DNA of 64,000 nucleotides from Streptomyces sp. NA02950 (lineage in GTDB: Bacteria > Actinomycetota > Actinomycetes > Streptomycetales > Streptomycetaceae): the NCBI RefSeq assembly GCF_013364155.1, contig NZ_CP054916.1, positions 6,197,001-6,261,000 on the forward strand. Reading direction: 5' to 3'. A model generated the notes under the pieces. It ran no database searches. It was not told the origin of the DNA and saw only the letters and a program-made list of their open reading frames with translations. Each line of letters opens with the position of its first letter. The first letter of the stretch is position 1. A program made the position numbers and the translations under genes. Positions 55,787 to 63,523 of the stretch are shown here, piece by piece.

Positions 55787-55954
55787 ATGAGCGCTTACAG
55801 CACCGCACACACCCTGGCCACCCTTGCCTCCGAGGGGGGCGAGCACCACACCGACACCCATGCGAGCATCAGCCCGTTCATGACCGGTGGCGCCGCGCTC
55901 GTCATCCTCTTCCTGCTGCTGTGGATCACCACCCGTTTCAACCGGGACCGCTGA
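55787..55954 (+). CDS. 55-aa single-helix membrane protein
   Basis: 55 residues: [21 protein letters not shown] then a His/Asp stretch (EHHTDTHAS), a helix ([17 protein letters not shown]) and FNRDR. Codon bias supports coding. Located just before nadD. The His cluster could bind metal, which is speculation. Weak ribosome site; ATAGGTA box 9-14 nt upstream. Confidence 0.65.
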   Translation: MSAYSTAHTLATLASEGGEHHTDTHASISPFMTGGAALVILFLLLWITTRFNRDR

Positions 55955-55999
55955 CCGGGGCCGTGGGCCCTGCGGGCCCCGGCCGCGGACCGGGCCCAG

Positions 56000-56005
56000 T
56001 AGGGT
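56000..56005 (+). promoter_or_regulatory. nadD -10 box, near-leaderless arrangement
   Basis: TAGGGT ends 8 nt before ATG 56014. Confidence 0.5.
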
Positions 56006-56013
56006 CTGCACGC

Positions 56014-56625
56014 ATGGAAGAGCAGAAGGTGCCCGGCAAGCGGCGGCTCGGTGTGATGGGCGGGACGTTCGACCCGATCCACCACGGACACCTGGTCGCG
56101 GCGAGCGAGGTGGCGTCGCAGTTCCATCTGGACGAGGTGGTGTTCGTGCCCACCGGGCAGCCGTGGCAGAAGAGCCACAAGAAGGTTTCCCCGGCCGAGG
56201 ACCGCTATCTGATGACGGTCATCGCGACCGCCTCCAATCCGCAGTTCTCGGTCAGCCGTATCGACATCGACCGCGGCGGACCGACGTACACCACCGACAC
56301 CCTCCGGGACCTCCGGGCGTCCAACGGTGACGCGGATCTGTTCTTCATCACCGGCGCGGACGCGCTCGCCCAGATCCTCACCTGGCGCGACGCCGAAGAG
56401 CTGTTCTCGCTCGCCCACTTCATCGGGGTGACCCGGCCGGGGCACATACTGGCCGACCCGGGTCTGCCGGAGGGCGGAGTGTCCCTGGTCGAGGTGCCCG
56501 CGCTGGCGATCTCGTCCTCGGACTGCCGCTCGCGCGTCGCCCATGGCGAACCCGTCTGGTATCTGGTGCCTGACGGCGTGGTGCGCTACATCGACAAGCG
56601 CGAGCTGTACCGGCACGACTGCTGA
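56014..56625 (+). CDS. nadD: Nicotinate-nucleotide adenylyltransferase
   Basis: 203-aa enzyme adenylating nicotinate mononucleotide in NAD synthesis. Nucleotidyltransferase signature [12 protein letters not shown] at about residues 16-27, and the C-terminal ISSSDCRSR in place of the usual ISST-x-IR. ATG 56014; 13 nt separate it from the LCP gene, suggesting one transcript with LCP, rsfS and the phosphatase. Confidence 0.93.
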   Translation: MEEQKVPGKRRLGVMGGTFDPIHHGHLVAASEVASQFHLDEVVFVPTGQPWQKSHKKVSPAEDRYLMTVIATASNPQFSVSRIDIDRGGPTYTTDTLRDLRASNGDADLFFITGADALAQILTWRDAEELFSLAHFIGVTRPGHILADPGLPEGGVSLVEVPALAISSSDCRSRVAHGEPVWYLVPDGVVRYIDKRELYRHDC

Positions 56626-56638
56626 AGGGGTACCCCCG

Positions 56639-58477
56639 GTGAATGACGGACAGGATCCGTACGACCCGTACGCGCAGGATCCGTACGCCCAGGAGCCGCA
56701 GATCCACGACTACGACGCCTATGGGCGTCCGGTCTACCAGCCGCAGGCGGGGCAGCAGACCTACGACCCGCAGCAGGCCCCCTACGACTCGCAGCAGGCC
56801 CCCTACGACCCGCAGCAGGGTTACGACCCGCAGCGGAGTCACGACGCGTACGGGCAGGCCCAGCCCCGGGGCGGGCAGCAGGGGCAGGGCGGCTACGGCT
56901 ACGACCCCTACGCCCAGCCGCAGCAGCCGCAGCATCCCCATCCCCCCCAGGCGCCCCAGCACCCCCGGACCGCTCAGCATCCGCGGACGCGTCACCCGCA
57001 GGCGCAGCCGTACGACCCGTACCCGGGGCAGCAGCAGTACCCGTACGACAGCCGGCAGCAGGGTTACGGCTACGACCAGGCGCCGGCGGTCCCGCCGCAG
57101 CGCGAGTCCAACCCGTACGAGGAGCTGAGCCCCGAGGCGCTCCAGGAGCCGCGGGCCGGGTCCGCCGCCGAGTCGCGACCCGGCCGCGGGCCGGGGGCGG
57201 CGAAGGGGGAGGAGCCCGACGAGGACTACCGCACCGAGCAGTTCTCCTTCGTCGAGGAGCCCGACGAGGACTCCGACGTCATCGACTGGCTGAAGTTCGC
57301 CGAGACCCGTACCGAGCGGCGCGACGAGCGCAAGCGCAAGGGCCGCAACCGCATGGTCGCGCTGATCGTGGTGCTGGTTCTGGCGGCCGCGGGCGGGGTC
57401 GGCTACCTCTGGGTCGCGGGCAAGCTGCCGGGGCTGTCCGGAGGGACGGCCGACGAGGCGGCGGGCGGTCCGCAGCAGCGCGACGTGATCGTCGTCCATC
57501 TGCGCGAGACCAAGGGCGGCCGTTCCTCCACCGCCCTGCTGGTGGACAACGAGACCACCAAGAAGGGCACCACCGTCCTGCTGCCCAACTCGCTGTCCGT
57601 CGCCACCGAGGAGGGCGGCTCCACCACGCTCGGCAAGTCGGTCACCGACGAGGGCTCGGACTCCACCCGGGATTCCCTGAGCACCCTGCTGGGCTCGAAG
57701 ATCCAGGGCACCTGGCGGCTGGACACCCCGTATCTGGAGAACCTGGTCGAGCTGGTCGGCGGGATCACCGTGACCACCGACGCGACGGTGCCGGACAGGC
57801 AGAAGGACGCGGCTCCGCTGGTGAAGAAGGGCCGGGAGCAGCCCCTGAGCGGGCAGGCGGCTGTGGCATACGCCACCTACCGCGGGCCGGGCGAGCCCCA
57901 GACCAAGCAGCTGGCCCGGTTCGGCCAGGTCATGCACGCGGCGCTGAAGAAGCTCTCCAGCGATGAGAAGGGCGCGACCAACACCGTGGAGTCGCTGGCC
58001 CAGATCCCCGATCCCTCGCTGTCCGAGCAGCAGCTCGGCGCCTCGCTGGCCCGGCTGGCCGGGCAAGCGAAGAGCGGCGACTACAACACCGCGATGCTGC
58101 CGGTCCAGCAGGACGGGACACTCAGCACCCGGGCCGCCGACCACGTGGTGAAGGACATCCTCGGCGGAGCCGTGAAGAACACCGCCGGCGACGCCCCACG
58201 GGTCAGCGTGACCAACGCGGGCGGCGCCGCGGACGCGGCCGGTTCGGCCCGGGTCACGCTGGTCAACGGCGGCTTTACGGTCGTCTCCGCAACGGAGGGC
58301 GGCGGCACTCCGCAGACGGCGTCGCGGGTCACCTACGCCGACGCCGCCCAGGAGGCCCAGGCCAAGGAGGTCGCCAAGACGCTCGGCCTGCCCTCGAGCG
58401 CGGTGCGCAAGGGCAAGGGCGCGGCCAACGCCGACATCACGGTGGTCCTCGGCCGGGACTACACGGGCAAGGGCTGA
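56639..58477 (+). CDS. LCP-LytR_C-like membrane protein (PdtA-type)
   Basis: 612 aa. N-terminal ~210 residues are Y/Q/P/D-rich repeats, then an acidic stretch, a helix (MVALIVVLVLAAAGGVGYLW, ~240), an LCP-like domain and a C-terminal LytR_C domain. LCP enzymes attach glycopolymers to peptidoglycan; in S. coelicolor the gene at this position is PdtA (as I recall). Typical catalytic landmarks differ: GRSSTALLV where RSDTIML is usual, LLPNSLS for PRDS, and YATYRGPGE for the usual Y-x-R-x-R. GTG 56639 after GAAGGGG. Confidence 0.85.
   Translation: MNDGQDPYDPYAQDPYAQEPQIHDYDAYGRPVYQPQAGQQTYDPQQAPYDSQQAPYDPQQGYDPQRSHDAYGQAQPRGGQQGQGGYGYDPYAQPQQPQHPHPPQAPQHPRTAQHPRTRHPQAQPYDPYPGQQQYPYDSRQQGYGYDQAPAVPPQRESNPYEELSPEALQEPRAGSAAESRPGRGPGAAKGEEPDEDYRTEQFSFVEEPDEDSDVIDWLKFAETRTERRDERKRKGRNRMVALIVVLVLAAAGGVGYLWVAGKLPGLSGGTADEAAGGPQQRDVIVVHLRETKGGRSSTALLVDNETTKKGTTVLLPNSLSVATEEGGSTTLGKSVTDEGSDSTRDSLSTLLGSKIQGTWRLDTPYLENLVELVGGITVTTDATVPDRQKDAAPLVKKGREQPLSGQAAVAYATYRGPGEPQTKQLARFGQVMHAALKKLSSDEKGATNTVESLAQIPDPSLSEQQLGASLARLAGQAKSGDYNTAMLPVQQDGTLSTRAADHVVKDILGGAVKNTAGDAPRVSVTNAGGAADAAGSARVTLVNGGFTVVSATEGGGTPQTASRVTYADAAQEAQAKEVAKTLGLPSSAVRKGKGAANADITVVLGRDYTGKG
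56758..56832 (+). repeat. Tandem repeats in LCP protein tail
   Basis: About four imperfect copies of TACGACCCGCAGCAGGCCCC (one copy with TCG for CCG), encoding YDPQQAP units. Confidence 0.75.
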
Positions 58478-58517
58478 GCGCCCCGGATCCCGCCACCGGA
58501 TCCCGCCACCGGACCCT

Positions 58518-58547
58518 CGCGGCGGCCGCCTCCGGGCGGCCGCCGCG
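58518..58547 (+). terminator. Hairpin between LCP gene and rsfS
   Basis: 12-bp stem of GGC units (58519-58530 with 58535-58546) plus one closing pair, TCCG loop. A 13-nt direct repeat (GGATCCCGCCACC) precedes it. May attenuate rather than end transcription. Confidence 0.5.
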
Positions 58548-58654
58548 GTGCGTCCGGACCGCCGCCGGGTCCTGGCCCGGTGGGACGGCGGCGGGCCGTG
58601 AGACCCTTGGGGTGCCAGACCTTCGAGGTACGACGACGACCGAAAGCCTTGCCT

Positions 58655-59098
58655 GTGACCGCCACGGACCGCTCCATCGAGCTCATCAACGCCGCCGCCC
58701 AGGCGGCCGCCGACAAGCTCGCGCACGACATCATCGCGTACGACGTCAGCGACGTGCTCTCGATCACCGACGCCTTCCTGCTGGCCTCGGCGCCCAACGA
58801 CCGCCAGGTGAAGTCGATCGTCGACGAGATCGAGGAGCGGCTGAACAAGGAGCTCGGCGCCAAGCCGGTGCGCCGCGAGGGCGACCGCGAGGCCCGCTGG
58901 GTGCTGCTGGACTACGTGGACGTCGTGGTGCACGTCCAGCACAGCGAGGAGCGGGTCTTCTACGCGCTGGAGCGGCTGTGGAAGGACTGCCCCCAGCTGG
59001 AGCTCCCGGCCGACGCCGTCGCCACCCGGGGCAAGGCGGAGGAGTACGCACAGGCGCAGGCGGCCGACGGCGGCCCGGTCGGTGGTGAGCTCAGCTGA
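58655..59098 (+). CDS. rsfS: Ribosomal silencing factor RsfS
   Basis: 147 aa, Iojap/RsfS family. It binds L14 on the 50S subunit and blocks 30S joining under starvation. IIAYDVSDVLSITDAFLLAS and DYVDVVVHVQHSEERVFYALERLWKD are diagnostic. GTG 58655. Its stop overlaps the start of the phosphatase (CTGA). Confidence 0.94.
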   Translation: MTATDRSIELINAAAQAAADKLAHDIIAYDVSDVLSITDAFLLASAPNDRQVKSIVDEIEERLNKELGAKPVRREGDREARWVLLDYVDVVVHVQHSEERVFYALERLWKDCPQLELPADAVATRGKAEEYAQAQAADGGPVGGELS

Positions 59099-59748
59099 AC
59101 GGCACCAACGGCGGCCGGGGCCGCCGTGTCGTCCTGTGGCGGCACGGCCAGACGGCCTGGAACATCGAGCGCCGCTTCCAGGGCTCCCTGGACATCGAGC
59201 TGACGGACACCGGGATCGCGCAGGCGCGCCGTGCGGCCCGGCTGCTGGCCGCACTGGGACCGGACGCGATCGTCGCCTCCGACCTCAAGCGGGCCGCGGC
59301 GACCGCCGCCGAGCTGGCGGCCGTCACCGGGCTCGAGGTCTCCCACGACGCCGCGCTCCGGGAGACCTACGCCGGTCAGTGGCAGGGGCTCACCCACGAC
59401 GAGATCATGGCGCGGTTCGGCGCGGAGTACACCGCGTGGAAGCGCGGTGAGCCCGTGCGCCGCGGCGGCGGCGAACTGGAGTCCGAGGTCGCCGACCGGG
59501 CCGCCCCGGTGGTGCTGGAGAGCGCCGAGAAGCTGCCCGACGGGGGCACGCTCGTGGTGGTCAGCCACGGCGGCACCATCCGCACCACCATCGGCCGGCT
59601 GCTCGGTCTGGAGCCCCGGACCTGGGAGGCGCTGGGCGGTCTGTCGAACTGCTGCTGGTCGGTGCTGGGCGAGGGACTGCGCGGCTGGCGGCTGCTGGAA
59701 CACAACGCCGGATCGCTGCCCGAGCCGGTGCTCGGCGACGACGACTGA
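59095..59748 (+). CDS. Histidine phosphatase (phosphoglycerate mutase family), CTG start
   Basis: 217 aa. RHGQTAWN (catalytic His near residue 17) and VVSHGGTIRTT near the C terminus define the family; ASDLKRAAATAAEL is the usual middle motif. The frame is closed by TGA at 59086-59088, and between that stop and RHG the only start-type codon is CTG 59095, overlapping the rsfS stop as CTGA. The gene therefore almost certainly initiates at CTG by coupling to rsfS. Substrate unknown. Confidence 0.88.
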   Translation: MNGTNGGRGRRVVLWRHGQTAWNIERRFQGSLDIELTDTGIAQARRAARLLAALGPDAIVASDLKRAAATAAELAAVTGLEVSHDAALRETYAGQWQGLTHDEIMARFGAEYTAWKRGEPVRRGGGELESEVADRAAPVVLESAEKLPDGGTLVVVSHGGTIRTTIGRLLGLEPRTWEALGGLSNCCWSVLGEGLRGWRLLEHNAGSLPEPVLGDDD

Positions 59749-59820
59749 ACGGATTTCCTTTTCCGGCAGGTCACCGGCTATGCTCCTTCTCGTTCGAAGC
59801 GCTCCGGCGCGGAGAACAGC

Positions 59821-59893
59821 GGGGCTATAGCTCAGTTGGTAGAGCGCCTGCATGGCATGCAGGAGGTCAGGAGTTCAATTCTCCTTAGCTCCA
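59821..59893 (+). tRNA. tRNA-Ala (anticodon GGC), copy 1
   Basis: 73 nt. Acceptor GGGGCTA/TAGCTCC with the G3-T70 alanine identity pair; anticodon loop ATGGCAT (GGC); no encoded CCA. Identical to copy 2 at 63192. Confidence 0.96.
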
Positions 59894-59900
59894 CAGCACC

Positions 59901-59944
59901 GCACCGATCCCGTCCCCTTCAGAGGGTGGCGGGATCGGTGCTTT
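59901..59944 (+). terminator. Terminator after tRNA-Ala copy 1
   Basis: 12-bp stem GCACCGATCCCG/CGGGATCGGTGC (59901-59912 with 59930-59941) followed by TTT. Confidence 0.85.
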
Positions 59945-59950
59945 CCCGGA

Positions 59951-60919
59951 TCACCCGGTCCGTTCCCCGTGGTCGGCTCGCTCCGCCCCCTCTGTCCCCT
60001 CCGCCCGATCGGCCCGTATCGCGGAGAGCGGGCGGGCATGGACGGAGCAGCCGATCAGCGGGTCGTGGATGGCCCGCAGCCGCTCCAGAAAGACCCGGCT
60101 CTCCGCGTCGTCCGGGGTGTAGACCACGACCCGGGTCTCCGGTGCGCCGCTGACCTGCATCGACGTCGAGATCAGCCGTATCTCGCCGACCGAGGCGTGC
60201 TGCACCACCTTGATCCGCGAACCGGGCGGGGCGACGTCCCCGGTGCGCCAGAGCCGGGCGAACCGGTCACTGGCGGCGAGCAGCCGGTCCAGGAACTCCT
60301 CCCAGGCGGGCTCGCCCACATGCCGTCCGTACGCACCGCGCAGCGTCGCCACGATGACCGGCATCTCCTGGTCCAGGTTGAGCAGCGAGACACAGCACCG
60401 CTGGGTCACGAAGAGCTGCCACAGCACGTTCCGCTCGGGCCCGGTGGTCACCAGCATCGACGGAAACAGGTGCTGGTAACCGGCGTTGTACGCCAGGATG
60501 TCGTAACGGGCGTTGTAGACCACGGCCGGAAGCGGGTCGAGCGCGTCCAGGATGCCCTGCACCTCGGGGCTGACCGTGCTCGTGTCCCGCGTCCGGTCCG
60601 GGACGTACGGCACCTCGGCCAGGTGGTACAGATGCTCGCGCTCGATCCCGTCGAGCCGCAGGGTGCGCGCGACCGCGTCCAGCACCTGCACGCTCGCGTT
60701 GATCGGGCGGCCCTGCTCCAGCCAGGTGTACCAGGTGACCCCGACGCCGGAGAGCTGGGCGACCTCCTCCCGGCGCAGCCCGGGGGTGCGGCGGCGCAGC
60801 CCGGGCGGCATCCCCACGTCGGCGGGGGTCACCCGGGCGCGGCGGCTGCGCAGGAAGGCGGCCAGCTCGGGCCGCCGCCGCTGGGTGGTGTGCCGGTGCT
60901 GTGCGGTGTTCACGGCCAT
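59951..60919 (-). CDS. XRE-family regulator with MmyB-like ligand-binding domain
   Basis: 322 aa. N-terminal helix-turn-helix (RREEVAQLSGVGVTWYTWLEQG, residues ~40-62) and a C-terminal MmyB-like domain (~105-290) with NARYDILAYNAGYQHLFP. These proteins are usually divergent from the gene they control, and here the next gene is a divergent MFS exporter. ATG 60919 has GGGGAG 6 nt upstream; an in-frame start at 61006 is unsupported. Confidence 0.88.
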   Translation of the reverse strand: MAVNTAQHRHTTQRRRPELAAFLRSRRARVTPADVGMPPGLRRRTPGLRREEVAQLSGVGVTWYTWLEQGRPINASVQVLDAVARTLRLDGIEREHLYHLAEVPYVPDRTRDTSTVSPEVQGILDALDPLPAVVYNARYDILAYNAGYQHLFPSMLVTTGPERNVLWQLFVTQRCCVSLLNLDQEMPVIVATLRGAYGRHVGEPAWEEFLDRLLAASDRFARLWRTGDVAPPGSRIKVVQHASVGEIRLISTSMQVSGAPETRVVVYTPDDAESRVFLERLRAIHDPLIGCSVHARPLSAIRADRAEGTEGAERADHGERTG

Positions 60920-61099
60920 CGTCGCTCCCCATGTCCCCCGTGGCGGCGCCGTCCCCCGTGGCGGCGGCTCCCCTGACGGCCCCCGCGCGGAGGGCCGGTC
61001 CTCCATGCTCCCGGTGGCGGCCGGAGGCTGCCAGGTGCTGCCACTACCAGCATCGGCGGGCTCTCGTTACCGGTACCGGCGCGCCGACAGGCTCGGCTC

Positions 61100-62614
61100 A
61101 TGACGCACACCACCCCGACCACCCCTCTCCCCGCAGAGGACTCCACAACCAGTAAAGGCCACCCCACTGACAACCCGGCCGCCGTCCCGGCCGCGCGGCG
61201 GCCCCCACGCCCCGGGTGGCTGCTCGCGATCGTCCTGACCGGCCAGCTCATGGCCGTGCTCGACGTCTTCATCGTCAATGTCGCGGCGCCGACCATGCGC
61301 GCCGATCTGCACGCCTCCGGCGCCGGACTCCAGCTCGTCATCGCCGGTTACACGATCTCCTACGCCGTACTCCTGATCACCGGGGCGCGGCTGGGCGCCC
61401 TGATCGGCCACCGGCGGATGTTCCTGGCCGGGCTCGCGGGCTTCACCGCCTCCTCGCTCGCCTGCGGTCTGGCCGGCAGCACCGGGCAGCTGATCGCCTT
61501 CCGGTTCGTCCAGGGCGCGGCCTCGGCGGTGATGCTGCCGCAGGTGCTCAGCCTCATCCAGCGGACGTACACGGGCAGTTCGCGGGCGCGGGCGCTCGGC
61601 GCGTACTCCGCGGTGCTCGCCTCCGGTGCCGCCGCCGGGCTGATCGTGGGCGGGGTGCTGGTCGAGGCGGATCTGATGGGCGCGGGCTGGCGTCCGGTCT
61701 TCCTGGTGAACGTGCCGATCGGGCTGCTGCTGCTCGTCCTCGGCCCGCGGCTGATGGGCTCCCCGGAGGAGACGCCGGGCGGCCCGGCCACCGCGCCCCG
61801 GAGCGGGCTGGACGTACCCGGTCTGCTGCTGCTGGCCGCGGCGGTCCTGCTGTTCACGGTGCCGATGGTGCTCGGACAGGAGCGGGACTGGCCGCTGTGG
61901 GGCTGGATCATGCTGGGGCTGAGCGCGGTCCTGGTGGGGCTGTTCGCGGTGTACGAGGCACGGCTGGCCCGGAGCGGCGGCAGGCCGCTGATCGCCCCGC
62001 GGGTGGTGCGGGCGCCCGGGATGCCGGTGGCCGTGATCCGCATCGTGCTGGCGATGGCGACGAACGGCGGATTCCTGTTCGCCACCACCCTGCATGTGCA
62101 GGGCGGTCTGGGCTACAGCGCGATGCGGGCCGGACTGACCTTCGTGCCCTCGGCGGCCGCGTTCGGCGTGCTGGGGCTCAACTGGCAGCGGCTGCCGGTG
62201 CGGTGGCAGCCGGTCGTGGTACCGGCCGGATTCACGCTGGCGACCGTGTCGTTCATCGGGCTCGGTCTGGCGCTGCGGGACGGCGGCGACGGCGGCCTGG
62301 GGCTCTACGTGGCCCTGGCGGGCATCGGAGCGGGTCTCTCGCTCGCCTACAGCCCGGTGCTGACAGAGACGTTGGCGACCGTACGGCAGCAGGACGCGGC
62401 GGACGCCAGCGGCGTGCTGGTGACGGCGGCTCAACTCGGTCTGCTCAGCGGAGTCGCGGTCTTCGGCACGGTGTTCCTGAACGCGGCGGACGGTGCGGCG
62501 CCCGGAGCGCGCGCCTCGGCGGACGCCCTGTGGGTGACCTGCGTCGCACTGGCCGCGGCGGCGGCATGCGGAGCGTTGCTGAGTCTCGTGAGGCGTGTGA
62601 GGCATCTCCGCTGA
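61100..62614 (+). CDS. MFS transporter, DHA2 (14-TMS) family
   Basis: 504 aa. TM1 segment LDVFIVNVAAPTMRADLHAS and the helix 4-5 stretch FRFVQGAASAVMLPQVLSL are typical of DHA2 drug exporters. About 14 helices. Substrate unknown, probably a drug or metabolite. Divergent from the XRE regulator, which likely controls it. ATG 61100; no strong ribosome site. Confidence 0.9.
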   Translation: MTHTTPTTPLPAEDSTTSKGHPTDNPAAVPAARRPPRPGWLLAIVLTGQLMAVLDVFIVNVAAPTMRADLHASGAGLQLVIAGYTISYAVLLITGARLGALIGHRRMFLAGLAGFTASSLACGLAGSTGQLIAFRFVQGAASAVMLPQVLSLIQRTYTGSSRARALGAYSAVLASGAAAGLIVGGVLVEADLMGAGWRPVFLVNVPIGLLLLVLGPRLMGSPEETPGGPATAPRSGLDVPGLLLLAAAVLLFTVPMVLGQERDWPLWGWIMLGLSAVLVGLFAVYEARLARSGGRPLIAPRVVRAPGMPVAVIRIVLAMATNGGFLFATTLHVQGGLGYSAMRAGLTFVPSAAAFGVLGLNWQRLPVRWQPVVVPAGFTLATVSFIGLGLALRDGGDGGLGLYVALAGIGAGLSLAYSPVLTETLATVRQQDAADASGVLVTAAQLGLLSGVAVFGTVFLNAADGAAPGARASADALWVTCVALAAAAACGALLSLVRRVRHLR

Positions 62615-62690
62615 CCTGGGCGTCGTCCCATGGCAGAATCGGACGGCCGGAGGGGCAGGGGCCGACAGTCCGATGGGGAGGGCAGGTGGG

Positions 62691-62849
62691 ATGCCGACGA
62701 GCATCCTCGATGCGATCGAGGACCTTTCCGACACGCATGGGCCGGGCATCGCCTGCCCGTCCTGCGGCTCCGGCAAAGTGGCTCAGGTTCTCGGCGACAA
62801 CGGCGGTGTTTCCTACGTGTGTACGGCCTGCGGCCACAGCTGGAGCTGA
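62691..62849 (+). CDS. 52-aa zinc-ribbon miniprotein
   Basis: 52 residues. N-terminal MPTSILDAIEDLSDTHGPG, then CPSCGSGKV and CTACGHSWS, two CxxC knuckles that bind one zinc (single zinc ribbon). GGGAGGG and GGTGGG precede ATG 62691. Possible RNA-polymerase or ribosome-associated role, but no assignment. Confidence 0.75.
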   Translation: MPTSILDAIEDLSDTHGPGIACPSCGSGKVAQVLGDNGGVSYVCTACGHSWS

Positions 62850-62854
62850 GTGAC

Positions 62855-63088
62855 ATGGGAGCACACAGCCGGAAGTGTGACTGGTGCGGCAGCGGTACAC
62901 CGATCGTCCGCGACATGGAGCCGCTCAACTCCGACTACCAGTACTGGTGCGCGGAGTGCGCACGGGCGCTGATCATCAAGGGCGATCCGATCGAGACCTA
63001 CCGGGAGCTGGAAGGGGAGCCGATCTACGGTCGGCTCCTCGACGAGCACTGCACGCTCAAGCGTTTCTACTCGTTCGCCACGGCGTAA
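62855..63088 (+). CDS. 77-aa Cys-rich miniprotein
   Basis: 77 residues: CDWCGSGTPIVRD and WCAECARALI, two CxxC pairs, then a charged alpha-helical tail (YRELEGEPIYGRLLDEH). Start ATG 62855 is 5 nt after the stop of the preceding zinc-ribbon gene, so the two are likely co-translated. Function unknown. Confidence 0.75.
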   Translation: MGAHSRKCDWCGSGTPIVRDMEPLNSDYQYWCAECARALIIKGDPIETYRELEGEPIYGRLLDEHCTLKRFYSFATA

Positions 63089-63191
63089 CCCGGCCCCCGC
63101 TCCCGCCCCGCGGCAATCGATTTGGCGGAAGGTCGGGGCCTCCGTGTAGTGTGGGCGATGCCGCCGAGGGGAACCGGGCGGAGCAAGACCT

Positions 63192-63264
63192 GGGGCTATA
63201 GCTCAGTTGGTAGAGCGCCTGCATGGCATGCAGGAGGTCAGGAGTTCAATTCTCCTTAGCTCCA
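63192..63264 (+). tRNA. tRNA-Ala (anticodon GGC), copy 2
   Basis: Identical in all 73 positions to copy 1 at 59821. Confidence 0.96.
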
Positions 63265-63273
63265 CAGCGACCG

Positions 63274-63309
63274 GAGACGGACTGTCCGATATGGATGGTC
63301 CGTCTCTTT
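63274..63309 (+). terminator. Terminator after tRNA-Ala copy 2
   Basis: 9-bp stem GAGACGGAC/GTCCGTCTC (63274-63282 with 63298-63306) followed by TTT. Confidence 0.8.
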
Positions 63310-63428
63310 CGTCCTTTCCGGGGGTCTTCCGGTCCAGGGGGCTCCCGACGGGATTTTCCTCCGCCGTCCCGCCCGGACTTCCGTCCGCCACCGCGGCTCC
63401 CTCGATGCGGGCCGTTGGCGCCCTGCGG

Positions 63429-63434
63429 TAACCT
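63429..63434 (+). promoter_or_regulatory. leuS leader -10 box, leaderless arrangement
   Basis: TAACCT ends 6 nt before the leader peptide ATG at 63441, so the leader mRNA probably begins at that codon. Confidence 0.55.
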
Positions 63435-63440
63435 GACCCC

Positions 63441-63479
63441 ATGCGTGCCGTACGCCTTCTGCTTAGCGGGCCGCGCTGA
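63441..63479 (+). CDS. leuS leader peptide MRAVRLLLSGPR
   Basis: A 12-codon frame with three consecutive Leu codons (CTT CTG CTT, 63456-63464), directly upstream of a terminator hairpin and leuS. The peptide's last codons (63470-63476) pair with 63515-63521 and a further segment (63494-63499) pairs with the terminator loop. Ribosome stalling on Leu codons when charged tRNA-Leu is scarce should free the antiterminator. Leaderless initiation implied. Confidence 0.8.
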   Translation: MRAVRLLLSGPR

Positions 63480-63523
63480 TCAAGTCCGACCGAGCACAGC
63501 TCCGGTCGGCATCGGCGCGGCGT

